Shown: piece by piece, positions 12,669-22,600 of the stretch | How the letters are laid out: the number at the start of each line of letters is the position of its first letter | How positions within the stretch are numbered: position 1 is the stretch's first letter | Source: an uncultured Clostridia bacterium | GTDB lineage: Bacteria > Bacillota_A > Clostridia > Oscillospirales > Oscillospiraceae | DNA length: 23,338 nucleotides | Reading direction: 5' to 3' | Assembly: GCA_946410505.1 (NCBI GenBank) | Contig: CAMKAP010000005.1 | Span: 1-23,338 of the forward strand | The notes under the pieces: model-generated | The model's database searches: none | Told to the model about the DNA's origin: nothing | The model's input: only the letters and a program-made list of their open reading frames with translations | Program-made: the position numbers and the translations under genes

Positions 12669-14090
12669 ATGGACAATTCCTACATCTCCCGGACCAGCGG
12701 CATCAAGGCCAAAGACAAGATCGGCTACGCCATGGGCGATCTGGCCTCCTGCCTGGTGTTCGGCCTGACCCAGAGCGTTCTGAACAAATACTACACCGAC
12801 GTGCTGGAGATCAGCGTGCTGAGCGTGATGATCATGACGATCATCGCCCGTATCTGGGACGCGATCAACGACCCCATCTGGGGCAGGATCATCGACGGCG
12901 CCAAGCCCCGCAAGGACGGGCGCTACCGCCACTGGATCAAGGTCTTCGCCATCCCCGTGGCGCTCTCGGCGGTCCTGATGTTCGCCGACGTGCGCGGCTT
13001 TTCCGCCGGCGGTCGCCTGGCCTGGATCTACGTGACCTATATCCTCTTCGGCATGCTCTACACCTGCATCAACATCCCCTATGGTTCGCTCGCCCAGGTG
13101 GTCACCTCCAGCGACAAGGAGCGCTCCTCCCTGTCCGTGTTCCGCTCCATCGGCTCCACCTTCGGCGCCATGCCCGCGATGGTGCTTGCCAGCATGTGCT
13201 ATGTGAAGCTTGCCGACGGCAGCAGCCAGATGGACTTCCACCGGGTCTTCGTGGGCGTGTGCATCATCGCCGTTCTGAGCGTGCTGGCCTTCTTCCTCTG
13301 CTACGCATGGAACAAGGAGCGCGTGGAATCCAGGCCCGCCCCGCGCCAGAAGGGCGAGACCATGAAGGTCATTCGCATCCTCTTAAAGAGCCGCCCCTTC
13401 ATGGCGGTCTCCCTGGCCTCCATGCTGTTCCTGGCCGCCCAGATGTTCGGCCAGGGCTATAACTCCTACCTCTTCCACCATTACTTCAAGCAGCCCGGCC
13501 TCACCATGCTCCCCACTGTGTTCCAGTATCTGCCGGTGGCGGTCGTGATGTTCTTCGCCACCCGCCTCGGCAACAGGCTGGGCCGCCGGGAGGTCTGCTC
13601 CTACGGCGTGCTGCTGGCGGCGGTGTTCTACCTGGCTCTCTTCGTGCTCGCCATCTTCGGCGTCACCAATGTCTGGCTGTATCTGGCCGCCTGCCTTGCC
13701 TCCGGCATCGGCACCGCCTTCATCTTCCTGCTGATCTGGGTCATGGCCACCGACGCCATCGACTACAACAAGGTCACCTTCGGCCTCAACGACGAGGCCA
13801 CCAGCTATGCCTTCTATTCCTTCATGCGCAAGCTGGGCCAGACCGTGGCCACCATCCTCATCAACGTCCCCCTGCTCCGCATCGGCTACAACGGCTCCGA
13901 GCTCAAGACCGAAGGCCTGAGCGACTCTGCCCTGCAGAGCATGTATAACTCCTCCGTCATGATCCCGGCCGTGCTGTTTCTGCTGGTATTTCTGATCCTC
14001 CGCTTCTGGTATCCGCTGTCCAGGCAGCGCATCGAAGAGCTGCAGGTGCAGAAGGAAGAGGCCTACCGCAAGCTCAGCGGGAACAAATAA
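12669..14090 (+). CDS. GPH-family glycoside:cation symporter (MelB/YihO-like)
   Basis: A 12-helix inner-membrane sugar transporter, 473 residues, of the glycoside-pentoside-hexuronide family within the MFS fold. The N-terminus has the family lead KIGYAMGDLASCLVFGL and the cation-site helix-loop motif DAINDPIWGRIIDGAKPRKD, then GRYRHW (residues about 58-85). A second conserved loop, LGNRLGRREV, lies mid-protein. ATG 12669 is preceded by GAGAGGAG 6 bases upstream and lies 21 bases after the GH31 stop, so they form one operon. It likely imports the alpha-glycoside cut by that enzyme with Na+ or H+. YihO/YihP of the sulfoquinovose pathway belong to the same family, but no other gene of that pathway is nearby. 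Substrate cannot be read from sequence. Confidence 0.9.
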   Translation: MDNSYISRTSGIKAKDKIGYAMGDLASCLVFGLTQSVLNKYYTDVLEISVLSVMIMTIIARIWDAINDPIWGRIIDGAKPRKDGRYRHWIKVFAIPVALSAVLMFADVRGFSAGGRLAWIYVTYILFGMLYTCINIPYGSLAQVVTSSDKERSSLSVFRSIGSTFGAMPAMVLASMCYVKLADGSSQMDFHRVFVGVCIIAVLSVLAFFLCYAWNKERVESRPAPRQKGETMKVIRILLKSRPFMAVSLASMLFLAAQMFGQGYNSYLFHHYFKQPGLTMLPTVFQYLPVAVVMFFATRLGNRLGRREVCSYGVLLAAVFYLALFVLAIFGVTNVWLYLAACLASGIGTAFIFLLIWVMATDAIDYNKVTFGLNDEATSYAFYSFMRKLGQTVATILINVPLLRIGYNGSELKTEGLSDSALQSMYNSSVMIPAVLFLLVFLILRFWYPLSRQRIEELQVQKEEAYRKLSGNK

Positions 14091-14135
14091 CATACGGATC
14101 ATGCGCTGCAACGCGAAGTCCGTATATGAAAAATA

Positions 14136-14171
14136 GGAAGCGAATCCACGGCGGATTCGCTTCCTTTTTTT
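14136..14171. terminator. Bidirectional terminator between transporter and amylosucrase genes
   Basis: GGAAGCGAATCC at 14136-14147 pairs perfectly with GGATTCGCTTCC at 14153-14164, followed on the plus strand by seven Ts. On the minus strand the same stem is followed by TATTTTTC. It ends both convergent transcripts. A further weak repeat, ATACGGA/TCCGTAT, flanks it upstream at about 14093-14125. Confidence 0.88.
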
Positions 14172-14202
14172 CGTTTCTGTTTTCTCTCTTTGGGCAGGGC
14201 TC

Positions 14203-16062
14203 TCAGCTCTGCTTGTCGAAATCGCACAGGAGCCAGGCAAAGCCGCCCGCCGGGAGCGTCACATGCCACTTGTCCGCAGGCTCCCCTGTGAGCAGATCCG
14301 TGTACTCGCCCAGCTCGTCGATGTTCAGCGTCCGCGCCGTCGAGGCGAAGTTGAAGAGCGCCACCAGCTTTTCGCCCCGGAAATAGCGGCCGATGCCCAG
14401 CACGCTGTCGTCCCGGGTGTTGACGATCCACACGTCCGCGCCGCCGTCAAAGACCCGGTGCTCGGACCGCAGCTTCTCCAGCTCCCGCAGGGAATCGAAG
14501 ACGCGCTGCTCGGGGGTTCCGGGGATCAGGCGCTGCGCGGCGGCGTCCCAGTCCATGTTCCCCCGGTGGAGGTAGCGGCTGTCGTCTGACTTGAGGGGAT
14601 CGTCGTGATAGCCGTAGTCGTTCTCCCGGGCCACCTCGTCCCCGCTGTAGAGGACGGGGATGCCGCTGAGGGTGAACATGTAGGCGTGCAGCATGATGTC
14701 CAGCCGCAGCGCCCAGTCCAGCTTTTCCGCGTCCTGCTCCCGGCGGGCGCTCTCCACGCCGCAGAGGGAGGCCGTGGTGCCGCAGAGGCGGGCGTCTCCC
14801 AGGCGGGGATCGTCGTTATACAGCTCGCCGCGGGCGGGGCTGCCGGGCCACTTGCCGGTCAGGTAATCGTTGAGGTATTTCTTGTGGGGGACCTCCTGCA
14901 TGCCGAAGCGGCTCAGGAACGCATAGTCCAGGCCCCAGCCGATGTCATCATGGCAGCGGAGATAGTTGAGGAAACTGTACTGCCGCGGCAGGGCGAAGAC
15001 CTGCCCCAGCTGGTGGCGCAGCAGGCGCACGTCGGCCGTGGCCACGGTGTGCCAGGTGCTGGCCATGGTGGTCACGTTATAGAGCAGATGGCACTCGGGC
15101 TTGTCCACCGTGCCGAAATAGGGGACCACCTTGCTGGGCTCCATGACCACCTCGCCCAGCAGCAGCGTGGCGGGCGCCGCGACCTCACAGGCCATGCGCA
15201 TCATGCGCACCAGCGTGTGCACCTGGGGGAGGTTGCGGCAGCTGGTGCCCAGCTCCTTCCAGATATAGGGCACCGCGTCGAGACGGATGATGTCGATGCC
15301 CTGGTTGCAGAGGTAGAGCATGTTCTCCGTCATGTCGTTGAAGACCACGGGGTTTGCGTAGTTGAGGTCCCACTGGTAGGGGTAGAAGGTGGTCATGACC
15401 ACCTTGCCCGCCTCCTCGCACCAGGAGAAGTTGCCCGGCGCGGTGGTGGGGAAAACCTGGGGCACCGACTTTTCAAATTCCTGCGGCACCGTCCAGTCGT
15501 CATAGAAGAAGTAGCGGTCCTGATACTCCTTCTCTCCCGCGCGGGCGCGGCGGGCCCACTCGTGATCCTCGCTGGAGTGGTTCATCACGAAATCGAGGCA
15601 GACGCTCATGCCGCGCTCATGGCAGTCCTCCGCCAGGGCGGCAAGCTCTTCCATGGTGCCAAGCTCCGGCTGGACTCTGCGGAAGTCCGCCACGGCGTAG
15701 CCGCCGTCACTGCGGCCGGCGGGGCTCTCCAGCAGGGGCATCAGGTGCAGGTAGTTGACGCCGCACTCCGAAAGATAGTCCAGCTTCTCCCGCACGCCCT
15801 CCAGGTTTCCCGCGAAGGCGCTCACATACATCAGCATGCCCAGCAGATCCCGGCCCCGGTACCAGTCGGGGTCGGCCAGGCGCCTATCGTCAATGCGCCG
15901 CATGGAGGCAGGGCGGGCCTCATACATACGGTAGAGCATCTGCACAAAATAGTCATAGGCCTGCTCGTCACCGCGGTAGAGCTCCAGATACAGCCACCGC
16001 AGCTCGTCCTCATGACGGGCAAAACGTTCGCTGAATATCGGATCCCAGTTCTTTCTGTCCAT
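14203..16062 (-). CDS. GH13 amylosucrase / sucrose hydrolase
   Basis: A 619-residue cytosolic enzyme that should act on sucrose, either building alpha-1,4-glucan and releasing fructose (amylosucrase) or hydrolysing it. It has the amylosucrase N-terminal helical domain, followed by an alpha-amylase barrel: DFVMNH, nucleophile Asp262 in IIRLDAVPYIWKE, acid/base Glu304 in LLGEVV, and transition-state Asp372 in CHDDIGW. The TSCRNLPQVHTLVR stretch and the SARGELYNDDP segment match Neisseria amylosucrase. Two sucrose-specific residues of that enzyme are kept: Asp119 (SDGGY, Neisseria Asp144) and Arg496 (SDDSR, Neisseria Arg509). ATG 16062 has AGGAGG 8 bases upstream; the upstream in-frame extension is not protein-like. 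It is a single gene with its own promoter and shared terminator. Polymer versus hydrolase activity is open. Confidence 0.88.
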   Translation of the reverse strand: MDRKNWDPIFSERFARHEDELRWLYLELYRGDEQAYDYFVQMLYRMYEARPASMRRIDDRRLADPDWYRGRDLLGMLMYVSAFAGNLEGVREKLDYLSECGVNYLHLMPLLESPAGRSDGGYAVADFRRVQPELGTMEELAALAEDCHERGMSVCLDFVMNHSSEDHEWARRARAGEKEYQDRYFFYDDWTVPQEFEKSVPQVFPTTAPGNFSWCEEAGKVVMTTFYPYQWDLNYANPVVFNDMTENMLYLCNQGIDIIRLDAVPYIWKELGTSCRNLPQVHTLVRMMRMACEVAAPATLLLGEVVMEPSKVVPYFGTVDKPECHLLYNVTTMASTWHTVATADVRLLRHQLGQVFALPRQYSFLNYLRCHDDIGWGLDYAFLSRFGMQEVPHKKYLNDYLTGKWPGSPARGELYNDDPRLGDARLCGTTASLCGVESARREQDAEKLDWALRLDIMLHAYMFTLSGIPVLYSGDEVARENDYGYHDDPLKSDDSRYLHRGNMDWDAAAQRLIPGTPEQRVFDSLRELEKLRSEHRVFDGGADVWIVNTRDDSVLGIGRYFRGEKLVALFNFASTARTLNIDELGEYTDLLTGEPADKWHVTLPAGGFAWLLCDFDKQS

Positions 16063-16119
16063 AGGGAACTCCTCCTGAATGCACATTGAATCACAGGAAA
16101 CGGCTCCGTCGATTCGGTG

Positions 16120-16129
16120 CAGGCGCCTG
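16120..16129. promoter_or_regulatory. Possible operator palindrome downstream of the amylosucrase promoter
   Basis: CAGGCGCCTG is a perfect 10-bp palindrome lying between the amylosucrase -10 and its start codon, in a leader of about 105 bases. A repressor site is possible. It is short and may be chance in GC-rich DNA. Confidence 0.2.
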
Positions 16130-16174
16130 TCTGCGCAAAAATCGCGGAGAGTGGTTTGTGCGTCATGCAGGATT

Positions 16175-16203
16175 ATTATAGAGGAAGCCCCCTGTGAAAT
16201 CAA
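16175..16203 (-). promoter_or_regulatory. Sigma-A promoter of the amylosucrase gene
   Basis: On the minus strand TTGATT (plus 16198-16203) and a perfect TATAAT (plus 16175-16180) have a 17-base spacer. It is back to back with the addB promoter. Confidence 0.75.
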
Positions 16204-16222
16204 GGGGGCGCAAGCCGGAATC

Positions 16223-16251
16223 TTGCGCTGGCGGACCGGATTTGGTATGAT
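16223..16251 (+). promoter_or_regulatory. Sigma-A promoter of the addBA operon
   Basis: TTGCGC at 16223-16228 and TATGAT at 16246-16251 have a 17-base spacer. The addB start follows about 35 bases after the expected transcription start, with AAAGGGGG as the ribosome binding site. Confidence 0.65.
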
Positions 16252-16289
16252 AGAAAAAACGAATCGCGGCAGACAAAGGGGGCAATGCG

Positions 16290-19200
16290 ATGCTGCGTCT
16301 CATCATCGGCAAAGCCGGCGCCGGCAAGACCGGCGCCATCATCGAGGAGATCCGCGCGGCCGTGGCGGCCGGGCGGGGCGGCAGCATGCTGCTGGTGCCG
16401 GAGCAGTACAGCCATGAGGCCGAGCGCGAGCTCTGCCGGGTCTGCGGGGACAGCCTCTCCCTCTACGGCGAGGTGTTCAGCTTCACGGGTCTGGCCCGCC
16501 GGGTGCTGCAGCAGCAGGGCGGCGCGGCCGTCCGCTGGCTGGACAAGGGTGGGCGCCTGCTGTGCATGGCGCTGGCGCTGGAGCAGGTGGGTTCCCGGCT
16601 GCGGGTCTACGACGCGGCGCGGCGCAAAAGCGAGCTGCAGAGCATGATGCTTTCCGCCGTGGACGAGCTGAAGAGCGCCTGCATCACGCCCGAGATGCTG
16701 GAAGATGCCGCCGCGGCCTGTGACGACAGCCTCGGCGACAAGCTCTTTGACCTGTCGCTGATCCTGAGCGCCTATGACGCCGTTGTGGCAAACGGGCGGG
16801 CCGATCCCGCCGACCGGCTCAGCGTGCTGGCGGAGAAGATCGCCGACTCCGACCTGGGGCCGGAGAACCACGTCTATGTGGACGGCTTCATCGACTTTAC
16901 CCGGCAGGAGCAGGAGGTGCTCGCCGCGCTGCTGCGCCGGGGCGTAAAGCTCACGGTCTGCATGACGGTGGACGATCTGGAGAGCGACAGCGAGGTCTTT
17001 GCCCTCTCGCGCATCTCCTGCCGCCGCCTGCTGGAGGCGGCGCGGGAGGCGGGCGCCGAGACACGCACGGAGTGTATGCGCGGGGCCTCCAAGCCCGACG
17101 CGCTGCGCTTTTACAGCGAGCATATGTTCTCCTGGTCCCGGGAGACCTGGCAGGGCGAGGCCCCGCCCATCCGCCTCGCCGCCGCCGAGAGCATCACCGC
17201 AGAGTGTGAGCTGGCGGCGGCGCGGGTGCTGGAGCTGGTGCGGGACGGCGGCTTCCGCTGGCGGGACATTGCCATCGCGGTGCGCGGCTTTGAGGACTAT
17301 CGCGGGACGCTGGAGAGCGTATTTGCGCACTACGGCGTGCCCCTCTTCACCGCCCGGCGCAGCGAGCTGCTGCAAAAGCCGCTGCCCGCGCTTCTCTCCC
17401 TGGCCTATGAGATCCTGGAGGGCGGCTGGGATGTGGACGATCTGATCGGCTATATGCGCACGGGTCTGACCGGGCTCGACACGGAAGAATGCGACCTTCT
17501 GGCCGACTATATCTATAAATGGCAGCTTCGCGCCTGGGCCTGGGAGCGCAAAGGCGACTGGCGGCAGCATCCCGAGGGCTATGGCAATGAATACGACGAG
17601 GGCACCGAGGAAAGGCTGCGGGAGCTGAACCGTCTGCGCCGGAAGCTGGCCGATCCCCTGCTGCGCTTCCGGCAGCGGGGTCTCGCCGCGGAGACGGCGG
17701 AAGAGCAGGCCGCGGCGCTGAGCGCCTACCTGGAGGAACTGCGCCTGCCGAAGCAGCTGGAAGACCGCTCCGCCGCGCTGGAGGCGGGCGGACGGCAGGC
17801 TCTGGCCGCGGAATATCGCCAGCTCTGGGAGCTGCTGGTCTCCGCGCTGGAGCAGGCTGCCGCCATCCTGGGCGATACCCGCATGGACATGTGGGACTTC
17901 GGGCGGCTTTTTCTGCGGATGCTGAGCCAGTACGACGTGGGTCTCATTCCCGTGGCGCTGGACCGGGTCTCCGCGGGCGACTTCGACCGGATGCGCCGCC
18001 GCACGATCCGGCATCTGCTGGTGCTGGGTGCCAGCGATGATCGGCTCCCGCCGGCCGACGACGGAAACCGCGTCTTTACCGATGAGGAGCGGGAGAGGCT
18101 TCTGGCGCTGGACATTGATCTGGGCGCCGGCGAGGGCGAGCTGTGGCGGGAATTCTCGCTTATCTACAGCTGCCTGACCCTGCCGGACCGGGGTCTGCAG
18201 CTGAGCTACCCTGTCACCGGCGCGGACGGCGAGGCCCTGCGGCCCTCGCTGGTGTTCAGCCGTGCAAAGGCCCTCTTCGACCTTCCGGTGGAGAGCCCCG
18301 CTGCGGACGCGCTGCGTCTCTCCGCGCCCGGCCCGGCGCTCACGCTGGCAGCCCAGGCGCTGCACGGCGGCGGCCCCGCCGCCCGGGCCGCTGCCTCCTG
18401 GTTCCGCGCGCAGGCGCCCGAGCGCTTCCGCCGTCTGGAATCGGCCGCGGAAATGAGCCGCGGTCGGCTCAGCCCGGAGGCGGTGCGCGCCCTCTACGGC
18501 AGCAGGCTGCGCCTGAGCGCCTCCCGCATCGACAAGTTTGCCTCCTGCCGCTTTGCCTATTTCTGCGAATACGGCCTGCGGGCCAAAAAATACGAGCCGG
18601 CGGGCTTCACCCCGCCGGAGATCGGCACCTTCATGCACTATGTGCTGGAGCATGTGGCCCGGGACGCGGCGTGGCGCGGCGGCTTTGCCGCCCTCACGGA
18701 CGAGGAGCTGCACGCCCTGACCGAGCAGCGGGTGAGCTCCTATGTGCATGAGGAGCTGGACGATTTCCGGGAAAAGAGCCCCCGCTTCACCCATCTCTTC
18801 CGCCGTCTGAGCCAGGATGTGCACCGGGTGGTGGACGATATGGCGGGCGAGCTGCGGCGCTCGGACTTCGTGCCGCTGGATTTCGAGCTGGATTTCTCCA
18901 AGGCGGAGGATATGCGCCCGGTGGAACTGACAAAGGACGGTGCCTCCGTCACCCTCACCGGCATCGCCGACCGGGTGGACGGCTGGGTGCACGAGGGGAA
19001 GCTCTACCTGCGCGTGGTGGACTACAAGACCGGCGTAAAAAAATTCTCCCTCTCCGACGTGTGGTACGGCATGGGGCTGCAGATGCTGCTCTACCTCTTC
19101 GCGCTTCAGGCCGACGGCGCGGGCCGCTACGGGAAGGAGATCGTCCCGGCGGGCGTGATGTACGTTCCGGCCCGCAATCTCCTGCTCTCCCTCGACGCCG

Positions 19201-19640
19201 ACGTGGATGACGGGGAGGCGGAAAAGCAGCGGCGGGACAAGCTGCGGCGCAGCGGCCTGGTTCTGGATGACCCGGCCGCGATGGAGGCCTGGGAGAAGGG
19301 CGAGGACAAGCGCTACATCCCGGTCAAATTCAAAAACGGGAAAGCCGGGGCGGACGCGGTGGCCTCCCTGGAAAGGCTGGGCGAGCTGTCGCGCCATATC
19401 CGCGAGACTTTAGGCGACATGGCCCAGGCCCTCAGCCGGGGCAGCATCGCCGCCGATCCCTACTACCGCAGCCAGCAGGAGAATGCCTGCCTCAACTGCG
19501 AATACTTTGACGCCTGTCATTTCGCCGACGGCGAAAACGGCGAGCATGTGCGCTATATGCCGCGCTATACCGACAAGCAGGTCTGGGGGATGCTGGAGGA
19601 ACAGCGTCTCGACCGGCCGGAGGGTGATGCCCATGGCTGA
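16290..19640 (+). CDS. addB: ATP-dependent helicase/nuclease subunit B
   Basis: A partner of AddA in resecting double-strand breaks and recognising Chi-like sequences. The 1116-residue protein begins with a helicase-like Walker A (GKAGAGKT, residues 7-14) and MLLVPEQYS. A long catalytically poor helicase-like body follows. The C-terminal RecB-type nuclease has Asp911 and Lys913 in VVDYKTG. Its four iron-sulfur cysteines are in place: Cys753, then Cys1067, Cys1070 and Cys1076. Their spacing matches the Bacillus protein. ATG 16290 lies 7 bases after AAAGGGGG; a nearby ATG at 16285 is out of frame. It is first in the addBA operon, and its end overlaps the addA start by 8 bases. Length is close to the Bacillus protein. 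It appears intact. Confidence 0.95.
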   Translation: MLRLIIGKAGAGKTGAIIEEIRAAVAAGRGGSMLLVPEQYSHEAERELCRVCGDSLSLYGEVFSFTGLARRVLQQQGGAAVRWLDKGGRLLCMALALEQVGSRLRVYDAARRKSELQSMMLSAVDELKSACITPEMLEDAAAACDDSLGDKLFDLSLILSAYDAVVANGRADPADRLSVLAEKIADSDLGPENHVYVDGFIDFTRQEQEVLAALLRRGVKLTVCMTVDDLESDSEVFALSRISCRRLLEAAREAGAETRTECMRGASKPDALRFYSEHMFSWSRETWQGEAPPIRLAAAESITAECELAAARVLELVRDGGFRWRDIAIAVRGFEDYRGTLESVFAHYGVPLFTARRSELLQKPLPALLSLAYEILEGGWDVDDLIGYMRTGLTGLDTEECDLLADYIYKWQLRAWAWERKGDWRQHPEGYGNEYDEGTEERLRELNRLRRKLADPLLRFRQRGLAAETAEEQAAALSAYLEELRLPKQLEDRSAALEAGGRQALAAEYRQLWELLVSALEQAAAILGDTRMDMWDFGRLFLRMLSQYDVGLIPVALDRVSAGDFDRMRRRTIRHLLVLGASDDRLPPADDGNRVFTDEERERLLALDIDLGAGEGELWREFSLIYSCLTLPDRGLQLSYPVTGADGEALRPSLVFSRAKALFDLPVESPAADALRLSAPGPALTLAAQALHGGGPAARAAASWFRAQAPERFRRLESAAEMSRGRLSPEAVRALYGSRLRLSASRIDKFASCRFAYFCEYGLRAKKYEPAGFTPPEIGTFMHYVLEHVARDAAWRGGFAALTDEELHALTEQRVSSYVHEELDDFREKSPRFTHLFRRLSQDVHRVVDDMAGELRRSDFVPLDFELDFSKAEDMRPVELTKDGASVTLTGIADRVDGWVHEGKLYLRVVDYKTGVKKFSLSDVWYGMGLQMLLYLFALQADGAGRYGKEIVPAGVMYVPARNLLLSLDADVDDGEAEKQRRDKLRRSGLVLDDPAAMEAWEKGEDKRYIPVKFKNGKAGADAVASLERLGELSRHIRETLGDMAQALSRGSIAADPYYRSQQENACLNCEYFDACHFADGENGEHVRYMPRYTDKQVWGMLEEQRLDRPEGDAHG

Positions 19641-22600
19641 CTTCAAACCCACAATTGCACAGAAAACCGCCATCGAGTGCCGCGGCGGAGCCGTTCTGGT
19701 CTCCGCCGGCGCCGGCAGCGGCAAAACCAAGGTGCTCACCGAGCGGCTCATGCACTATATCCGCGACGAACAGAATCCGGCGGATCTCAGCAGCTTTCTG
19801 ATCATCACCTTTACACGCGCCGCCGCGGCGGAGCTGCGGGGCCGCATCACGCAGGAGCTGAGCGAGGCCCTGGCCGCCGATCCCGGCAGCCGCCGCCTGC
19901 GCCGCCAGAGCGCCCTGGTGCGCCGGGCGCAGATCGGCACGATCCACAGCTTCTGCGCCGCGCTCCTGCGGGAAAACGCTCACCGCATCGGCCTGAGCCC
20001 GGATTTCAAGATCGCCGACGAGGAGCGCGCCGCCGCCATGAAGGCCGCCGCGCTGGAGCGGACGCTGGAGCGCTGCTACGAAAAGCAGGAGGAGCTGCCC
20101 GGCTTCTCCCTGCTGGCCGATACCGTGGGCGCCGGGCGGGACGACCGACGGCTTGCGGAGCTGGTGCTCTCCCTCTATGACCGGATGCAGTGCCACGCCC
20201 GGCCCGAGCGCTGGGCGGCAGAGCAGGTGGAGCTGCTGCACACGCCCGCCGCCGACGCCGGCGAGACCCTCTGGGGCCGGGAGCTGCTGGACCGGGCCGC
20301 AGAGCGCGCAGACTACTGGTGCTCGGAGTTTGACCGGCTGATGCCCCTCTGCTGCAGGGATGAAAAGATCAAAAAAGCCTATTACGGCAGCTTCGACGAG
20401 ACCGCCGCAGCGCTGCGGGATCTGCGCCGCCGCCTCGCCCTGGGCTGGGATGCGGCCCGCGAGGCCTTCCCCATCCCCTTTCCCAGGCTGAACAGCTTGC
20501 TCAAATACGATGATCCCGAGACGGCGAAGTTCGTGCGTGACCGGCGCGAGGCCTGCAAGAAAGCCATGGAGAGCCTGGCCGCGGTCTTCTCCGCCGATTC
20601 GAATAAACTTTTGAGCGACATGGCGGCCACCGCGCCTGCCATGTCCGCGCTGCTGCATCTGGTGCTGGACTTTGACAAAGACTATGAGCGCGACAAGCGC
20701 CGTGCCAATCTGGTGGACTACGCCGACCTGGAGCACATGACCGCCCGCCTCCTCACCGAGGAGGACGGCAGCCCCACCGAGCTTGCCCGCCGCGTTTCCG
20801 AGCGATACACCGAGATCATGGTGGACGAATACCAGGACGTGAGCCGGGTACAGGATCTGATTTTCCGCGCCGTGTCAAGGGAAGGGAAAAACCTCTTCCT
20901 GGTGGGCGACGTGAAGCAGTCCATCTATCGCTTCCGTCTGGCAGACCCCACGATCTTTACCGAGAAATACGAGAGTTATGCCGACGAACCCGCCCCCGGC
21001 GAACCGCGCCGCATCCTGCTGCGGGAGAACTTCCGCTCCCGCCGGGAGATCCTGGAGGGGGCCAACGCGGTCTTTTCCCTCTGCATGTCCAGGGCCCTCG
21101 GCGACATCGACTACGACGCCGCGGCCGCCCTGCGCTATGGGGCGGACTACGCAGGCCCCGGCCCTGTGCCGGAGCTGACGCTGCTGCGTCTTCCCAGGGG
21201 AGGGGACGACGAGGAGAGTCCGGACAAGACCGCCGTGGAGGCCCGCTTCGTAGCCGCGCAGATCCGCCGTCTGGTGGACTCCGGCGCGACGGTCACGGAG
21301 CGGGGCGCCAGCCGCCCCATCCGATACGGGGACATTGCGGTGCTGCTGCGTTCGGTGAACACCGTGGGCGGCATCTACCGTCGGGAGCTTGCCCGCGCGG
21401 GCGTGCCCGTGGGCAGCGGCCAGGGCGGCGGCTATTACAGCAGTGTGGAGGTCTCCGCCCTGCTGAACATGCTGGCCGTGGTGGACAACCCCCATCAGGA
21501 CATCCCGCTCATCGCCGTGCTGCGCTCCCCCGCCTTCGGCTTCACGGTAGACGACCTGGCCCGCATCCGCGCGCGGGACCGGCAGACGGATCTCTATACC
21601 GCCCTGACGCTGGACGCGCAGGAAAACGAAGGTTCCCGGAGCTTTCTCACGCTGCTGGAGCGGCTGCGCCGGGAGGCCCCGGATCTCCGGGCCGCCGAGC
21701 TGACCTGGCTGCTGATCGAGGAGATGGACCTGATCGCCGTGTGCTCTGCCATGTCCGACGGGGAGCAGCGCCGCGCGAGAGTCCTGGCCATGGTGGAGCT
21801 GTCCGAGCGCTTCGAAGCCACAGGTTACCGGGGCCTGCACCGCTATGTGCTCTGGCTGCGGCGTCTGGCCGCCAGGGGCGAGGAGCCGGCCATGGGCTCC
21901 GACGGGGCTGCCGCTGTGCAGATTCTCTCGGTCCACAAGTCCAAGGGGCTTGAATTCCCGGTGGTCTTTCTCTGCGACACCGCCCGGCAGTTCAACCGCC
22001 GGGACAGCGCCGCCGCCGTGCTGGTGCATCCCGTTCTGGGGCTGGGGCCGAAGCACACCGATCTTGCGCGCAGAGTGGAGTACCCCACCCTGGCCCGGAG
22101 CGCCGTGAAGCTGCGGCTGGAGCGGGAAATGCTCTCGGAGGAGCTGCGTCTTTTGTATGTGGCCATGACGCGCGCGAAAGAGCGGCTTTACATCACTGCC
22201 GGGTTCAAGGACCCGGACAAAGCCGCGCAGGAGACGCAGAGCACCCTGACGCGCCCCATGGCGGTGGAGGTGCTCTCCCGGGCCAAGGCCCCGGCCGACT
22301 GGCTCCTCAGTGCGGCGCTCTCCGACGGGGAGCACCTGCGCCTGCGCATCGCCGATCCCGAGGAAGAGGAAGAGACGGCAGATGCGCCGGCGGAGGAGGA
22401 AGCAGAGGACGCACTCGCCCTCGAAGAGCTGCGGCGCAGGCTCTCCTTCCGCTATCCCCACGCGGCGGCAGAGCTTCTGCCCTCCAAGGTCACCGCCACG
22501 GAACTCAAGGGCCGCGCGCAGGCAGATCCCGACGCGCAGGACCTGGCGCCGAAGCGGCACCGGCCCTTCCGGATGCCGGACTTTACCCGGGAGCAAAAGC

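Noticed and set aside
10665..14090. A complete sulfoquinovose catabolic operon
   Set aside because: Only the YihQ-type hydrolase and a GPH transporter are present; no isomerase, kinase, aldolase, transaldolase or other pathway gene is nearby, and two sulfonate-binding residues are changed.
16200..19397. A 1065-codon minus-strand open frame opposite addB
   Set aside because: Lies entirely antisense to a well-supported addB with all motifs; residues are His/Gln/Arg/Pro-rich and match no family. Similar long shadows opposite the GH31, amylosucrase and addA genes were rejected for the same reason.
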